Below are positions 41,477-50,698 of a stretch of DNA of 64,000 nucleotides, one piece after another (the first letter of the stretch is position 1; the number at the start of each line of letters is the position of its first letter). The notes beneath the pieces are model-generated. The model did no database searches and was not told the origin of the DNA. It saw only the letters and a list, made by a program, of their open reading frames with translations. The stretch spans positions 124,001 through 188,000 of the forward strand of contig NZ_JAUEQY010000002.1 in NCBI RefSeq assembly GCF_030406325.1, read 5' to 3'. The position numbers and the translations under genes are program-made. The stretch comes from Actinomadura sp. DC4. Its GTDB lineage: Bacteria; Actinomycetota; Actinomycetes; Streptosporangiales; Streptosporangiaceae.

Positions 41477-42352
41477 ATGAGCCGCTACCTATACTGCTTG
41501 GTCCGGTGTGTCCCTAATCCGCGGACTGGAGAGTTTGTCAACTACGGCGCCATCGTGGGCGATCCGTCCACTGGGGATTGGTCCGTTCGGCAGGTCAGCA
41601 GTGAAAGACACGTTCAAAAACTCGCGGATCGCGCAACACGCAATGCGGTGCATAATTTCTTGTCCACCCTCAGTGAGCAAATCGAAGAGGACCGGGCACT
41701 GGCCGAAACCTCCGGCGAATCGGGATTGTCAGAATCCTGGCTGAAAGCCCTCCATCACGACCACCGCAATGTTGTGCAGCTGACACCTCCAACACCGGTT
41801 ATCGCGGACAACGCGGAACAGGCTCTCGACTTCCTGTTCCAACAGATGATCATCGACCCCGTGTCCGAGCCTCGTAGCCAGATGACCAAAACCCGCGTGC
41901 TGGCGGAATTGCGCGATGTCTATCGAAATGCCAGCATAGGGCGGCAGTTCTTGCGCGAGAAGCCAGAGCTTTATGTGGGCGGCCATGTGCACACACTGAT
42001 TGACTTCGCTATTGGTAATGGTCGTATCGTGCAGTTGACCCAAGGGTGGTCATTTCAGCGGACCACCCCTGATGAGATCTCCACTGAGGTCAAGGCCTGG
42101 GGTTATGCGCTCGGGCGTCTTCGTGCGGGCACCGATGACGCCCGTATCGTCGATGCGCAGAGCCGCGCCTGCGGCATCGACCGCGGCGTTGATCTCGAAG
42201 TGGTCGTGGCGTCTCCAAAGACCAACGCGCAACAACGCGTCTACGAAGAGGCCCAGCAAGTGTTCGGCCAGGTCGGGGCGCAGGTGAACACCGTGGAGAA
42301 TGCGGAAGTCGTGGGAACACGCGCGGCCGAACTTCTCCAGACGGCCGACTAG
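41477..42352 (+). CDS. DUF3037 family protein
   Basis: The 291-aa protein starts SRYLYCLVRCVPNPRTGEFVNYGAIVGDPSTGDW, the DUF3037 opening found in partners of HipA_2-like kinases. Helical and coiled segments follow (HNFLSTLSEQIEEDRALAE, QALDFLFQQMII) and a C-terminal domain with VEVKAWGYALGRLR-like strands. It begins eight bases after the HipA-like stop, with GGGTGG nearby. DUF3037/HipA-like pairs resemble toxin-antitoxin or regulatory modules, with no established activity. Codon use has more A/T at third positions than surrounding genes, which points to transfer. Confidence 0.75.
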   Translation: MSRYLYCLVRCVPNPRTGEFVNYGAIVGDPSTGDWSVRQVSSERHVQKLADRATRNAVHNFLSTLSEQIEEDRALAETSGESGLSESWLKALHHDHRNVVQLTPPTPVIADNAEQALDFLFQQMIIDPVSEPRSQMTKTRVLAELRDVYRNASIGRQFLREKPELYVGGHVHTLIDFAIGNGRIVQLTQGWSFQRTTPDEISTEVKAWGYALGRLRAGTDDARIVDAQSRACGIDRGVDLEVVVASPKTNAQQRVYEEAQQVFGQVGAQVNTVENAEVVGTRAAELLQTAD

Positions 42353-42384
42353 CGCGGCACATGACCGGCAGCCACCGTCAGGGC

Positions 42385-42411
42385 GCGTGACTCCACAAAT
42401 GTGGGGCACGC
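42385..42411. terminator. Weak bidirectional hairpin
   Basis: GCGTG (42,385-42,389) with CACGC (42,407-42,411) encloses an inner TCCACA / TGTGGG helix around AA. It sits between the converging DUF3037 and acetamidase genes. Confidence 0.4.
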
Positions 42412-42437
42412 ACCTCGGCGATCCTGGTCCGGATAGG

Positions 42438-43346
42438 TCAGTCGAAATAGGACAGCGCCAGGTGCGCCGAGACCACCCAGTTGGGCATGTCGACGACCTC
42501 GGAGATCTTCAGGTCGGCGGCGACGCTGGCCAGCAGATACGCGTCTTCCGCGGGCAGGCCCGTACGGCGGGAGATCTCCCCCACCAGGGCCCGGGTCGCC
42601 TCGACGGCGGCGGCCATCAGGTCTGGGCCGACGCCCGTCGTCGCCAAGGCCGCGCCCGTCCGCTGCGTACGGGCGTCGGTCTCCACGATCGGCGTTACCG
42701 GGGCCGCGTCCTGAAGGACCGTCACCCTCAGGCGTACGGTCGACTCCGTTTCCACGCCCGTGCCGGCGACCTCGCCGTCGCCCATCGCGGCGTGGGCGTC
42801 GCCCAGCGACAGCAACGCGCCCTCGACGCCGACCGGCAGTACGAGACGCGCACCCGGGCCGACATGGCGGATGTCCATGTTTCCGCCCCAGCGGCTCGGC
42901 GGGACCATCGGGTGCGGGCCCGGCTCAGGGGGTGCCACGCCGATCGTGCCGATCATCGGGACCACCGGCACGAATACGCCCGGTAGCAGTTCGGCGCGGC
43001 CGTCCGCGATCGAGGAGACGCGCAGGTGCGGGTCCGGGAAGTCCTCGGCGAGCAGGCCGAAGCCCGGGATGTTCGCCGTCCAGCCCCACGAGGCCACCGA
43101 CACGTCCAGGATGTCGATGACCAGCGCGTCTCCGGGGCGGGCGCCTTCGATCGCGAACGGACCGGTGACCGGGTTGACCTGTGTGAAGTCCAGGCCGGGG
43201 ACGTCCGCGGACACCGAGGCGGCGGTCAGCTGGCCCGCGCTCGCGTCGGCGGTGTCGACCGTGAACTCCTCGCCTGGCGTGATCACCGCTAGCGGCGGCA
43301 GCGTACGGTCCCAGGCGGCGTGGGTCTCGGTGCGCTTGAAGTGCAT
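42438..43346 (-). CDS. Acetamidase/formamidase family protein
   Basis: The 302-aa protein has the FmdA_AmdA layout: PGEEFTVDTADASAGQ, GPFAIEGARPGDALVIDILD, GRAELLPGVFVPVVPMIGTIGVAP, GGNMDIRHVGPGARLVLPVGVEGALLSLGDAHAAMGDGE and AYLLASVAADLKISEVVD. This family hydrolyses formamide or acetamide to ammonia. The ATG overlaps the permease stop (TGATG), with GGAGG upstream. The permease probably imports the amide or an amine. Confidence 0.9.
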   Translation of the reverse strand: MHFKRTETHAAWDRTLPPLAVITPGEEFTVDTADASAGQLTAASVSADVPGLDFTQVNPVTGPFAIEGARPGDALVIDILDVSVASWGWTANIPGFGLLAEDFPDPHLRVSSIADGRAELLPGVFVPVVPMIGTIGVAPPEPGPHPMVPPSRWGGNMDIRHVGPGARLVLPVGVEGALLSLGDAHAAMGDGEVAGTGVETESTVRLRVTVLQDAAPVTPIVETDARTQRTGAALATTGVGPDLMAAAVEATRALVGEISRRTGLPAEDAYLLASVAADLKISEVVDMPNWVVSAHLALSYFD

Positions 43347-44716
43347 CAGTCCTCCAGGGAGAGTTCGGTGCCACGGCCGGTCAGCCGGTAGAAGACCAGC
43401 AGGGCCGCGCCGACGGCCAGCCAGATGATGCCACCGACCTTGGCGCGTGTGTCCGCGTTGAGAAGGACGTAGCCGATGATCACGAAGCCGAGCAGGGGCG
43501 CGATCACGTGCAGGTGCCAGCGGCGGCTGTGGTTTCTCAGGACGAAGTGCACGAACACCGACAGGTGCAGCAGCAAGAACGAGAACAGCGCGCCGAAGTT
43601 CACCAAGGACGACAGCAGGTCGACCTGGCCGACGAACGTCAGCCCGAGGATCAGCGACAGGACCGAGACGAACAGGATGGCGCGCTCGGGGATCTTCCGT
43701 ACGGGATGGACGTGCGCGAGGAACGCCGGGAGCCTGCGGTCCCTCGCCATGCTGTAGAGCAGGCGCGACGTGGCCGCCTGCGCGACGAGGGAGTTGGCGA
43801 TGCCGGCGGCCAGCGCCGACGCCACCGCGACCGTCGTCTTCAGCCAGGCGCCGCTCGCGATCCGCGCCACGTCGTAGAAGGCACTGTTGGTCGCGTCGCC
43901 GTCGGCGAACGACGTCTGGGCCGGGACGAGCAGGCACGCGACGTACGTCTGGATGATGAACAGCGCCGCCACCGCGCACAGCGACAGCACCGTGGCCTTG
44001 CCGACCAGCCCGCGGTCGCCGTCCTTGACCTCCTCCGACAGCGTGGAGATGCCGTCGAAGCCGAGGAAGCTCAGCACCGCGACGGACAGCGCCCCGAAGA
44101 TCAGCCCGGGAGTCACCAGGTCCGGTTCGAGCAGCGGGTCGACCGAGAAGTGCGCGCCGTTCTTGTGCGCCACGATCGCGGCGACGCCGAAGACCGTGAA
44201 CAGCGCGAGCACGACGAGCTCGCCGAACAGGAACAGCCGGTTGAGCCGGGCCGTCGACTCGATTCCGAGGTAGTTGACGACCGTGTTGACCAGGACGAAC
44301 GCCACGACCCAGATCCACTGCGGCACGCCCGGCAGCAGCGAGGTCAGGGCGGCGGCGCTCACGACGTACAGCAGCGTGGGCACCAGGAGGTAGTCGAGCA
44401 GGATCGCCCAGCCGGCCATGAAGCCGACCTTGTCGTTGATGCCGCGGCCCGCGTAGGAGTACACCGACCCGGCGATGGGGAATGCCCGCGACATCTCGCG
44501 GTAGCTGAGCGCGGTGAACAGCATCGCTACCAGCCCGATCACGTACGTCAGCGGCACCATGCCCTTGGCACTGTTGAAGACCACGCCGAAGATGGCGAAC
44601 GGCGCGATCGGCACCATGAAGACGAGGCCGTAGATCATCAGGTCGGCCAGGCTGAGCGATCTCTTGAGCTCCTGCTCGTACCCGAAGGAGCGGAGCGTCG
44701 ATTCGGAAGAGGTCAT
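43346..44716 (-). CDS. APC-family amino acid/amine permease
   Basis: The 456-aa membrane protein has about twelve helices, starting LADLMIYGLVFMVPIAPFAIFGVV, then AGSVYSYAGRGINDKVGFMAGWAILLDYLLVP, the conserved FLGFDGISTLSEEVKDG loop and RNHSRRWHLHVIAPLLGFVIIGYVLL. Such APC carriers move amino acids, amines or amides. It is first in a two-gene operon with the acetamidase gene, which suggests shared substrate. The region upstream (44,717-44,897) shows no gene. Confidence 0.9.
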   Translation of the reverse strand: MTSSESTLRSFGYEQELKRSLSLADLMIYGLVFMVPIAPFAIFGVVFNSAKGMVPLTYVIGLVAMLFTALSYREMSRAFPIAGSVYSYAGRGINDKVGFMAGWAILLDYLLVPTLLYVVSAAALTSLLPGVPQWIWVVAFVLVNTVVNYLGIESTARLNRLFLFGELVVLALFTVFGVAAIVAHKNGAHFSVDPLLEPDLVTPGLIFGALSVAVLSFLGFDGISTLSEEVKDGDRGLVGKATVLSLCAVAALFIIQTYVACLLVPAQTSFADGDATNSAFYDVARIASGAWLKTTVAVASALAAGIANSLVAQAATSRLLYSMARDRRLPAFLAHVHPVRKIPERAILFVSVLSLILGLTFVGQVDLLSSLVNFGALFSFLLLHLSVFVHFVLRNHSRRWHLHVIAPLLGFVIIGYVLLNADTRAKVGGIIWLAVGAALLVFYRLTGRGTELSLED

Positions 44717-44897
44717 GGGGCGCCTCTCTCGGTCGTACCGGTGAACGCCCTCCCAGATTCACAGGGGACTCGTCCGAAATCCAGAAACGATCCGCCGGCG
44801 GCGGTACGCCGAGGGCTTCGCGACGGTGAAGAACGACAGGCGGCGCCGCCGTACGCGACGCCGTCCGCTTCGCGAAGTTCGCCCGTGCCGCGCTTGC

Positions 44898-45821
44898 TTA
44901 GAGGCGGGTGCCGATCGCGACCAGGAGCCGGTCGGCCAGGTCCAGCATGGGGCCGGTCTCCGACGTGGTCTGCTGCAGGTCGGCGAAGACCTCCGCGGCG
45001 CCGGCCTCGGTGACCTCGTGGGCGTACTCCGCCAGTTGGTCGACCGTGCCCGCGAACGGCACTTCGTCCGCCTTGACCGGCTCCGGCGTGACCCGGGGGT
45101 TCATCCGGACGACCATCTTCAGCGCGTCCGGGTCGCGGTCCGCCTTCTCGGCCGCGCGGCGTATCTTCTCCCACGTCGCGGTCAGGAACCCCGCAGGCGC
45201 GCCCGGGGCCATCCAGCCGTCGGCGCGGCGGCCGATGCGATCGATGGCGGCGGGTGAGTAGCCGCCCAGATAGACGGGCGGGTGCGGGCGCTGGACCGGC
45301 TTCGGCTGGATCCTCGACTCCGGTACGGCGAACAGCGGGCCCTCGTACGTGACCGGGTCCTCGCCCCAGATCTGCTCCAGCATGTCGAGGATCTCCTCCA
45401 GCCGCGCGCCCCGGCCGTTCCACGGCACGCCCGCGGCGGCGTACTCGTCCGAGGACCAGCCCAGGCCGAAGCCCACGGAAAGGCGGCCCTCGCTCAGCAC
45501 ATCGATGCTGGTCAGCGTGCGAGCCAGCAAGATCGGGGAGTGCCACGGGGCGTTCAGCGTGCTCGTGCCCAGCCGGATCCGCTCGGTGACGCCGGCGGCC
45601 ACGGTGAGCACCGTCAGCGGGTCCAGGAACGTCGTCTGCTCCGGCGGCACCCGGCCGTCCGCGCGGCCCGGATAGCGGTCGCGCGGATGCACCGGGTCGA
45701 GGAGGCGATCGCCTGTCCACAGGCTGTGGAAACCGAGACTCTCGGCGGTGCGTGCCACCTCGATCACGGCCTCGCGGTTCGCGAACGCCCCGTACTGACT
45801 CAGCGCCAAGCCCACGCGCAC
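44898..45821 (-). CDS. LLM-class F420-dependent oxidoreductase
   Basis: The 307-aa protein has the luciferase-like TIM barrel: VGLALSQYGAFANREAVIEVARTAESLGFHSLWTGD, DPLTVLTVAAGVTERIRLGTSTLNAPWHSPILLARTLTSIDVLSEGRLSVGFGLGWSSDEYAAAGV and the PPVYLGGYSPAAIDRIGRRADGWM loop. It probably uses coenzyme F420H2 to reduce an unidentified substrate. GTG 45,821 has AGAGGGGAC upstream, while an earlier ATG at 45,851 has no ribosome site. It is monocistronic. Confidence 0.87.
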   Translation of the reverse strand: MRVGLALSQYGAFANREAVIEVARTAESLGFHSLWTGDRLLDPVHPRDRYPGRADGRVPPEQTTFLDPLTVLTVAAGVTERIRLGTSTLNAPWHSPILLARTLTSIDVLSEGRLSVGFGLGWSSDEYAAAGVPWNGRGARLEEILDMLEQIWGEDPVTYEGPLFAVPESRIQPKPVQRPHPPVYLGGYSPAAIDRIGRRADGWMAPGAPAGFLTATWEKIRRAAEKADRDPDALKMVVRMNPRVTPEPVKADEVPFAGTVDQLAEYAHEVTEAGAAEVFADLQQTTSETGPMLDLADRLLVAIGTRL

Positions 45822-46026
45822 GCGGCTCGTCCCCTCTCGTCCGGTGATCATTACGGGAGGCTAGCGTCTTCCGCAGGTGGGTCCCGGCCGCCTCCGAAAC
45901 GGGCGCGCGGAGAGCGCCGTGACCGAGAAATTGACGTGGCCAAGATTTGGTCGTGACCGATGTCCGGGCATACCGGGTTCATCACGACCGCCCGCTCGGA
46001 GCGGTCCCGTACCTAGGAGCACCACG

Positions 46027-46203
46027 ATGGGATTTTTGCGCGCGCGCCGTCCGATAATGCCCCTCGCCGTCTGGGCGATGACCGCGGCTCTCGCCTACGC
46101 GGCGGGCAAGCGCCAGTCCATGGACCGCAAGGCCGACGGGCACGGCCGGGCGAAGGCGTTCAAGCACCGGGCACGCAAGGCCGCCACTCGCACCAAGGCC
46201 TGA
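46027..46203 (+). CDS. Small basic membrane protein (58 aa)
   Basis: ATG 46,027 follows AGGAG at eight to nine bases. The product has one hydrophobic segment (MPLAVWAMTAALAYAAG, about 11-27) and a strongly basic tail (HRARKAATRTKA), suggesting an inner-leaflet peptide with a cytoplasmic C-terminus. There is no known domain. Small proteins like this with Lys/Arg tails are common in actinomycetes and have unknown roles. The intergenic region before it carries a TTGACG but no clear -10. Confidence 0.6.
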   Translation: MGFLRARRPIMPLAVWAMTAALAYAAGKRQSMDRKADGHGRAKAFKHRARKAATRTKA

Positions 46204-46227
46204 GAACAAAGGCCTGCTAATAAAGGT

Positions 46228-46809
46228 CTAGGGAGCCCAGCCCGGGTCGCGGCCCGCGAGGCCCAGTGCGCGGTCGGTGAACGAAGCCGACGCCGGGACC
46301 TCCACCTCCGGGCCGAACGCCCCGTACTCCCGCGCCATGCCGGCCATCGACGACACCTGGTCGAACAGCGCCCGGGCCAGGTCGTCGTCGAGGGCGAACT
46401 TCTGGCCGGTCGCCGCGGCCAGGTCCCAGCCGTGCAGCAGGAGCTCCGCGAACATCATGCCGCCGAGCACCTCGGCGGGCATCCGCATCGCCCCGGAAAG
46501 GCTGCTCGTCCCCTCCCAGGCGGCCGGCGACGACCAGGCCTCGGCCGCGCCGCGCACCCCGTCCGCGAACCGGTCCGCCCAGCCCGGCGAGGCGGTGACG
46601 TCGCGGCTCTCGTCGGGCGCGCCCTCGACCGTCTGCTTGGTCGCGGCGCCCCGCGCCCGGTCCGTCATCCAGCCCGCCATGTGGCCGGCCAGCCCGCGCA
46701 CGTCGTACGACGGGCACGGCGTGGGCCGGTCCAGCGTCGCGGGCCCGACGCCCTGGACCACGGCGATCGCGGTGTCGGCGGCCCGTACCATCAGCGTCCG
46801 CAGTTCCAT
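46228..46809 (-). CDS. TIGR03086-type DinB-fold (mycothiol-dependent) protein
   Basis: The 193-aa protein has the maleylpyruvate isomerase-like N-terminal domain: LMVRAADTAIAVVQGV, PCPSYDVRGLAGHMAGWM with the conserved metal-ligand His, and LHGWDLAAATGQ with a further His. TIGR03086 proteins share the DinB four-helix fold that binds zinc and probably uses mycothiol. GGAGAGAG precedes ATG 46,809. It is divergent from an AraC-type regulator gene, which may control it. Confidence 0.85.
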   Translation of the reverse strand: MELRTLMVRAADTAIAVVQGVGPATLDRPTPCPSYDVRGLAGHMAGWMTDRARGAATKQTVEGAPDESRDVTASPGWADRFADGVRGAAEAWSSPAAWEGTSSLSGAMRMPAEVLGGMMFAELLLHGWDLAAATGQKFALDDDLARALFDQVSSMAGMAREYGAFGPEVEVPASASFTDRALGLAGRDPGWAP

Positions 46810-46891
46810 GACTCTCTCCGTTCCGGGGGCAGGGCAGCCAACGTAGATACGCGCCCCAGCCCCTGTATTGAACAAATGCGACACTGATCAG

Positions 46892-47686
46892 GTGACGGAC
46901 ACCGGCCGCGGCATCCTCCACCGCCGTACGGCGCGGGAGCGGTTCCACGTCGACCGCCGGCCGCCCTCGCCGGACCTCGCGGACGTCGCCGGCTATCTGT
47001 GGATCCTCACGTGGGACCTGCCCGAAGACGAGCCGCACACCCAGCAGGTGATCACGCGGCCCTCGGTGAACATGACCTTCACGACCGGCGGCCGGGCCCG
47101 GGTCGTCGGCGTCGTACGGGACGTGTTCACCGAGACGATCGCGGGCCGGGGCCGGGTCGTCGGCGTGAACTTCAAGGCGGGCGGCTTCCGGCCCTTCCTG
47201 AAGGGCCCGGTCTCCGCGATCACCGGCCGGTTCATACCGGTCGAGGAGATCTTCGGCCCGGAGGCGCGCACGGTCGCGGACGAGATCATCGTTACGCCCG
47301 GGACGGATGAGGCCGTCGCGCTGCTGGAGGGCTTCCTGCGCTCCCGCCTGCCGGACCGTGCCGACCCTACGATCGCCGAGGTCAACGGCATCGTGGACCG
47401 CATCGCCGCCGACCCCGGCCTGCTCCGGGTGGACGGGCTCGCCGAGGCGCTGGGCACCGGGACCCGGCGGCTCCAGCGGATCTTCGCCGAGTACGTCGGG
47501 GTGAGCCCCAAACGGGTGATCCGCCGGTACCGGATGCAGGAGGCCGCGGACCGTGCGGGCGAGGGCACGGGCGTCGACTGGGCCGCCCTCGCCGCCGAGC
47601 TGGGCTACGCCGACCAGGCCCACTTCACCCGCGACTTCAGCCGTGCGATCGGAGTCTCCCCGGCCCAGTACGCTCGGGACTGCTGA
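46892..47686 (+). CDS. AraC-family transcriptional regulator
   Basis: The 264-aa protein has an N-terminal cupin-like domain (DLADVAGYLWILTWDLPEDEPHTQQVITRPSVNMTFTTG, AGRGRVVGVNFKAGGFRPFLKGP) and a C-terminal AraC HTH pair (LRVDGLAEALGTGTRRLQRIFAEYVGVSPKRVIRRYRMQEA; AALAAELGYADQAHFTRDFSRAIGVSPAQYAR). GTG 46,892 gives a compact protein starting TDTGRG; an upstream TTG at 46,868 is less likely. It is divergent from the TIGR03086 gene. Confidence 0.88.
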   Translation: MTDTGRGILHRRTARERFHVDRRPPSPDLADVAGYLWILTWDLPEDEPHTQQVITRPSVNMTFTTGGRARVVGVVRDVFTETIAGRGRVVGVNFKAGGFRPFLKGPVSAITGRFIPVEEIFGPEARTVADEIIVTPGTDEAVALLEGFLRSRLPDRADPTIAEVNGIVDRIAADPGLLRVDGLAEALGTGTRRLQRIFAEYVGVSPKRVIRRYRMQEAADRAGEGTGVDWAALAAELGYADQAHFTRDFSRAIGVSPAQYARDC

Positions 47687-47762
47687 CCCGCGGCGGTGAG
47701 CGCCCCCTGGGCGGCCTCACATAGCATGAAGACCGACCAAAATCCGGCAGGAGGACCTCCAG

Positions 47763-48980
47763 GTGAGCCCCGCTAGTGCACCCAGTCGCGCGCTGCTGTT
47801 GGAAGGCATTCATCCCGACGCGGTCGCCGGTCTGGAGAAGAACGGCTACGCCGTCGAGACCGTGGCGCGAGCGCTCGACGAGGACGAGCTGATCGCCCGC
47901 ATCGCGGGCGTCGAGCTGCTCGGCATCCGATCCAAGACCAGCGTGACCGAGGCGGTGCTGGCGGCGGCGACGGACCTGCTCGCCGTCGGCGCGTTCTGCA
48001 TCGGCACCAACCAGATCGACGTGGCGTCCGCCTCCACACGGGGCGTCGCCGTTTTCAACGCGCCGTTCTCCAACACGCGCAGCGTCGTCGAGCTGGTCGT
48101 GTCCGAGATCATCGCGCTGACCCGCCGCCTGTTCGACAAGAACACCGGCATGCACGCCGGGGTGTGGGACAAGTCGGCCGAGGGCAGCCACGAGGTACGC
48201 GGGCGGCGGCTCGGCATCGTCGGGTACGGCAACATCGGCAGCCAGCTCTCGGTGCTCGCCGAGGCCCTCGGCATGTCGGTGTTCTTCTACGACACCTCCG
48301 ACAAGCTCACGCTGGGCAACGCGCGCCGCTGCGGGAGCATGGAGGAGCTGCTCGCCACCGTCGACGTCGTGACGCTCCACGTGGACGGCCGGCCGGGCAA
48401 CAGCGACATGTTCGGCGAGGCGGAGTTCGCCCGGATGCGGCCCGGCAGCCTGTTCCTGAACCTCTCGCGCGGCTTCGTCGTGGACCACGGCGCGCTGCGC
48501 CGCCACATCGAGTCCGGGCACCTGGCCGGCGCGGCCATCGACGTGTTCCCCAACGAGCCGAAGGCGCGCGGCGACGAGTTCGTCTCGGCGCTGCGCGGGC
48601 TGCCCAACGTCATCATGACGCCGCACATCGGCGGGTCGACGGAGGAGGCGCAGCAGGACATCGGCCAGTTCGTCGCCGGCAAGCTGCACGACTTCGTCTC
48701 CACCGGCAACACCGCGCTCAGCGTGAACCTCCCGGCCGTGTCGCTGACCTCGCAGTCCGGTGTGCACCGCCTGACCCACCTGCACCGCAACACGCCCGGC
48801 GTGCTCGCCACGATCAACAGCGTGCTCGCCGACCATGACGTCAACATCGAGGGCCAGCTGCTCGGTACGCGCGGCGAGCTGGGCTATGTGATCACCGACA
48901 TCGGCAGCCAGTACACCCCGGACGTGATCGAGAAGCTCCGCGGGCTGCCGACGACCGTACGGCTGCGCCTGCTGTCCTGA
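47763..48980 (+). CDS. serA: D-3-phosphoglycerate dehydrogenase
   Basis: The 405-aa protein has the D-isomer-specific dehydrogenase fold: RSKTSVTEAVL, VGAFCIGTNQIDVASASTRGVAVFNAPFSNTRSVVELV, the NAD motif GIVGYGNIGS at 151-160, the HVDGRPGNSDMFGEAEFARMRPGSLFLNLSRG strand with catalytic Arg, and PHIGGSTEEAQQ with catalytic His. A C-terminal ACT domain (HRNTPGVLATINSVLADHDVNIEGQLLGTRGELGYVITD) fits the E. coli-type enzyme with serine feedback. It commits 3-phosphoglycerate to serine. AGGAGG precedes the GTG start. A strong terminator follows. Confidence 0.95.
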   Translation: MSPASAPSRALLLEGIHPDAVAGLEKNGYAVETVARALDEDELIARIAGVELLGIRSKTSVTEAVLAAATDLLAVGAFCIGTNQIDVASASTRGVAVFNAPFSNTRSVVELVVSEIIALTRRLFDKNTGMHAGVWDKSAEGSHEVRGRRLGIVGYGNIGSQLSVLAEALGMSVFFYDTSDKLTLGNARRCGSMEELLATVDVVTLHVDGRPGNSDMFGEAEFARMRPGSLFLNLSRGFVVDHGALRRHIESGHLAGAAIDVFPNEPKARGDEFVSALRGLPNVIMTPHIGGSTEEAQQDIGQFVAGKLHDFVSTGNTALSVNLPAVSLTSQSGVHRLTHLHRNTPGVLATINSVLADHDVNIEGQLLGTRGELGYVITDIGSQYTPDVIEKLRGLPTTVRLRLLS

Positions 48981-48995
48981 GACCCAGCACGACGA

Positions 48996-49030
48996 ACGCC
49001 CGCCGGCCCCGTACATGGGCCGGCGGGCGT
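48996..49030. terminator. Strong bidirectional terminator after serA
   Basis: ACGCCCGCCGGCCC (48,996-49,009) and its exact complement (49,017-49,030) form a 14-bp stem with a seven-base loop. It lies between the converging serA and permease genes. Confidence 0.85.
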
Positions 49031-49048
49031 CGTCGTCGCAGGGAACGG

Positions 49049-50698
49049 TCAGTCGGCGAGGTTGAGGTCGGGCGCCGCCTGGAGCTCGGCCTCCTCCGCC
49101 GCCACGGCCGCGTCGACCTCGCCGCTGGTCACGGCGAGCGCCGCCGCGACGTAGAAGACGAGCAGGGACCACACGGCGACGATCACGATGTCCCACCAGT
49201 CGGGGATCGTGTTGTTGCCGCCGTACCGGCCCAGGGCGCCGATCACCAGGAGGCCGACGAACCACGGCCACACCCAGGACGAGGCCTTCCAGTTCAGCGA
49301 GGCGCGCTCGGCCGCCGGGGTCGTCAGCCGGGTGATGGCGAAGATGATCAGGCCCAGGACGGACGCCAGGCCCAGCTTCCACTCGGCCTGGAAGCTCGAC
49401 CAGTAGATGATGAGGTTGGCCGAGACGAAGGCCAGCGGCGCGAGCACCTGGGGGGCGGGCAGGCGGTACGGCCGCGGGCGGTCGGGGTCGCGCAGCCGCA
49501 GGGCGCGGAGCGAGACCGGCGCGAAGGCGTACATGATCGCGGTGGCCGAGGTGACCAGGCCGACCAGCGACTGCCAGCTCGGGAAGGGCAGGAACGCGAT
49601 CTCGCCGACGACGAAGGCGATGAGGATCGAGACGAGCGGCACGCCCTTCTTGCTGACCTGCGCGACCGGCTTGGGCAGCGCCTTCTCCCGGCCGAGCGCG
49701 TAGGACAGGCGGGAGGAGGTCGCGGTGTAGACCAGGCCGGTGCCCGCCGGGGAGATCACCGCGTCCGCGTAGAGCATCCAGGCCAGCCAGGCGGCGCCGG
49801 CGCCGGTCGCGAGCGTGGCGTACGGGCCGAAGTCTCCCTTGCCGATCGGGTTGGCCCAGCCGTGCGCGAGGTGACTCGGGTCCAGCGCGCCGATGAAGGC
49901 GATCTCCAGCAGGATGTAGACGACGGTGCCGATCGCGGTCGCGGTGATGACCGCGCGGGAGACGTCCTGCTGCGGCTTCTTCGCCTCACCGGCCATCTGG
50001 ATCGCCTGTTCGAAGCCCTGGAGGGCGAAGACGACACCCGCCGGGAGCGCGGCGAACACCCCGTGCGCGCCGAACGGCATGAACCCGCCGCCGGCCGTGA
50101 AGTTGCCCGAGTGGAACGTCAGCAGCATCAGGACGACGATCGTCAGCAGCGGGATCGCGGTCTTCCAGACCACCGTGATCGAGTTGGACTCCGACAGGAG
50201 CTTGACCCCGACGATGTTGATCACGATGAACAGGAGCATGAAGACGCTCGCGATGATCAGCCCGGTGCCGGTCAGCGTGCCGTCGTCGTGCAGCATCGTG
50301 ACGTTGTTGTGCACCCAGCTGATGTGGTCCGAGTAGGACAGTGTCGCCTCGACCTCGATGGGGGCGATCGAGACGGCCTGCAGCCACGCCATCCAGCCCG
50401 CGCTGAAACCGGCCAGCGGGCCGAAGACGAAGGCCGGGAAACGGGCGGTGCCACCGGCGATCGGATACGCGGCGCCGAGCTCGGCGTGCACGAGCGCGAG
50501 CACGGCCAGCATGAACGCCGCGAGGATCCAGGAGAGCAAAGACGCGGGGCCGGCGAGCTTCGCCGCCGTCAGTGCCCCGAGGAGCCAGCCTGACCCGATG
50601 ATCGAACCCAGGGACACGAACATGAGTCCCCAGAACCCGACGTCTCTGCGCAGATGGTTCTCTGAGCCGACTGCGCCTGTCGGGGTGGTGGTGGCCAT
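49049..50698 (-). CDS. APC-family amino acid permease
   Basis: The 549-aa protein has about 12-14 membrane segments and the APC signature near the start (FWGLMFVSLGSIIGSGWLLGALTAAKLAGPASLLSWILAA), AELGAAYPIAGGTARFP and FALQGFEQAIQMAGEAKKPQQDVSRAVI. The C-terminus is acidic (VDAAVAAEEAELQAAP). The substrate is unknown. It is monocistronic. The 328-base gap to the next gene holds a region of mild AT-richness (50,880-50,930) and the SOS promoter below, with no other gene seen. Confidence 0.88.
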   Translation of the reverse strand: MATTTPTGAVGSENHLRRDVGFWGLMFVSLGSIIGSGWLLGALTAAKLAGPASLLSWILAAFMLAVLALVHAELGAAYPIAGGTARFPAFVFGPLAGFSAGWMAWLQAVSIAPIEVEATLSYSDHISWVHNNVTMLHDDGTLTGTGLIIASVFMLLFIVINIVGVKLLSESNSITVVWKTAIPLLTIVVLMLLTFHSGNFTAGGGFMPFGAHGVFAALPAGVVFALQGFEQAIQMAGEAKKPQQDVSRAVITATAIGTVVYILLEIAFIGALDPSHLAHGWANPIGKGDFGPYATLATGAGAAWLAWMLYADAVISPAGTGLVYTATSSRLSYALGREKALPKPVAQVSKKGVPLVSILIAFVVGEIAFLPFPSWQSLVGLVTSATAIMYAFAPVSLRALRLRDPDRPRPYRLPAPQVLAPLAFVSANLIIYWSSFQAEWKLGLASVLGLIIFAITRLTTPAAERASLNWKASSWVWPWFVGLLVIGALGRYGGNNTIPDWWDIVIVAVWSLLVFYVAAALAVTSGEVDAAVAAEEAELQAAPDLNLAD

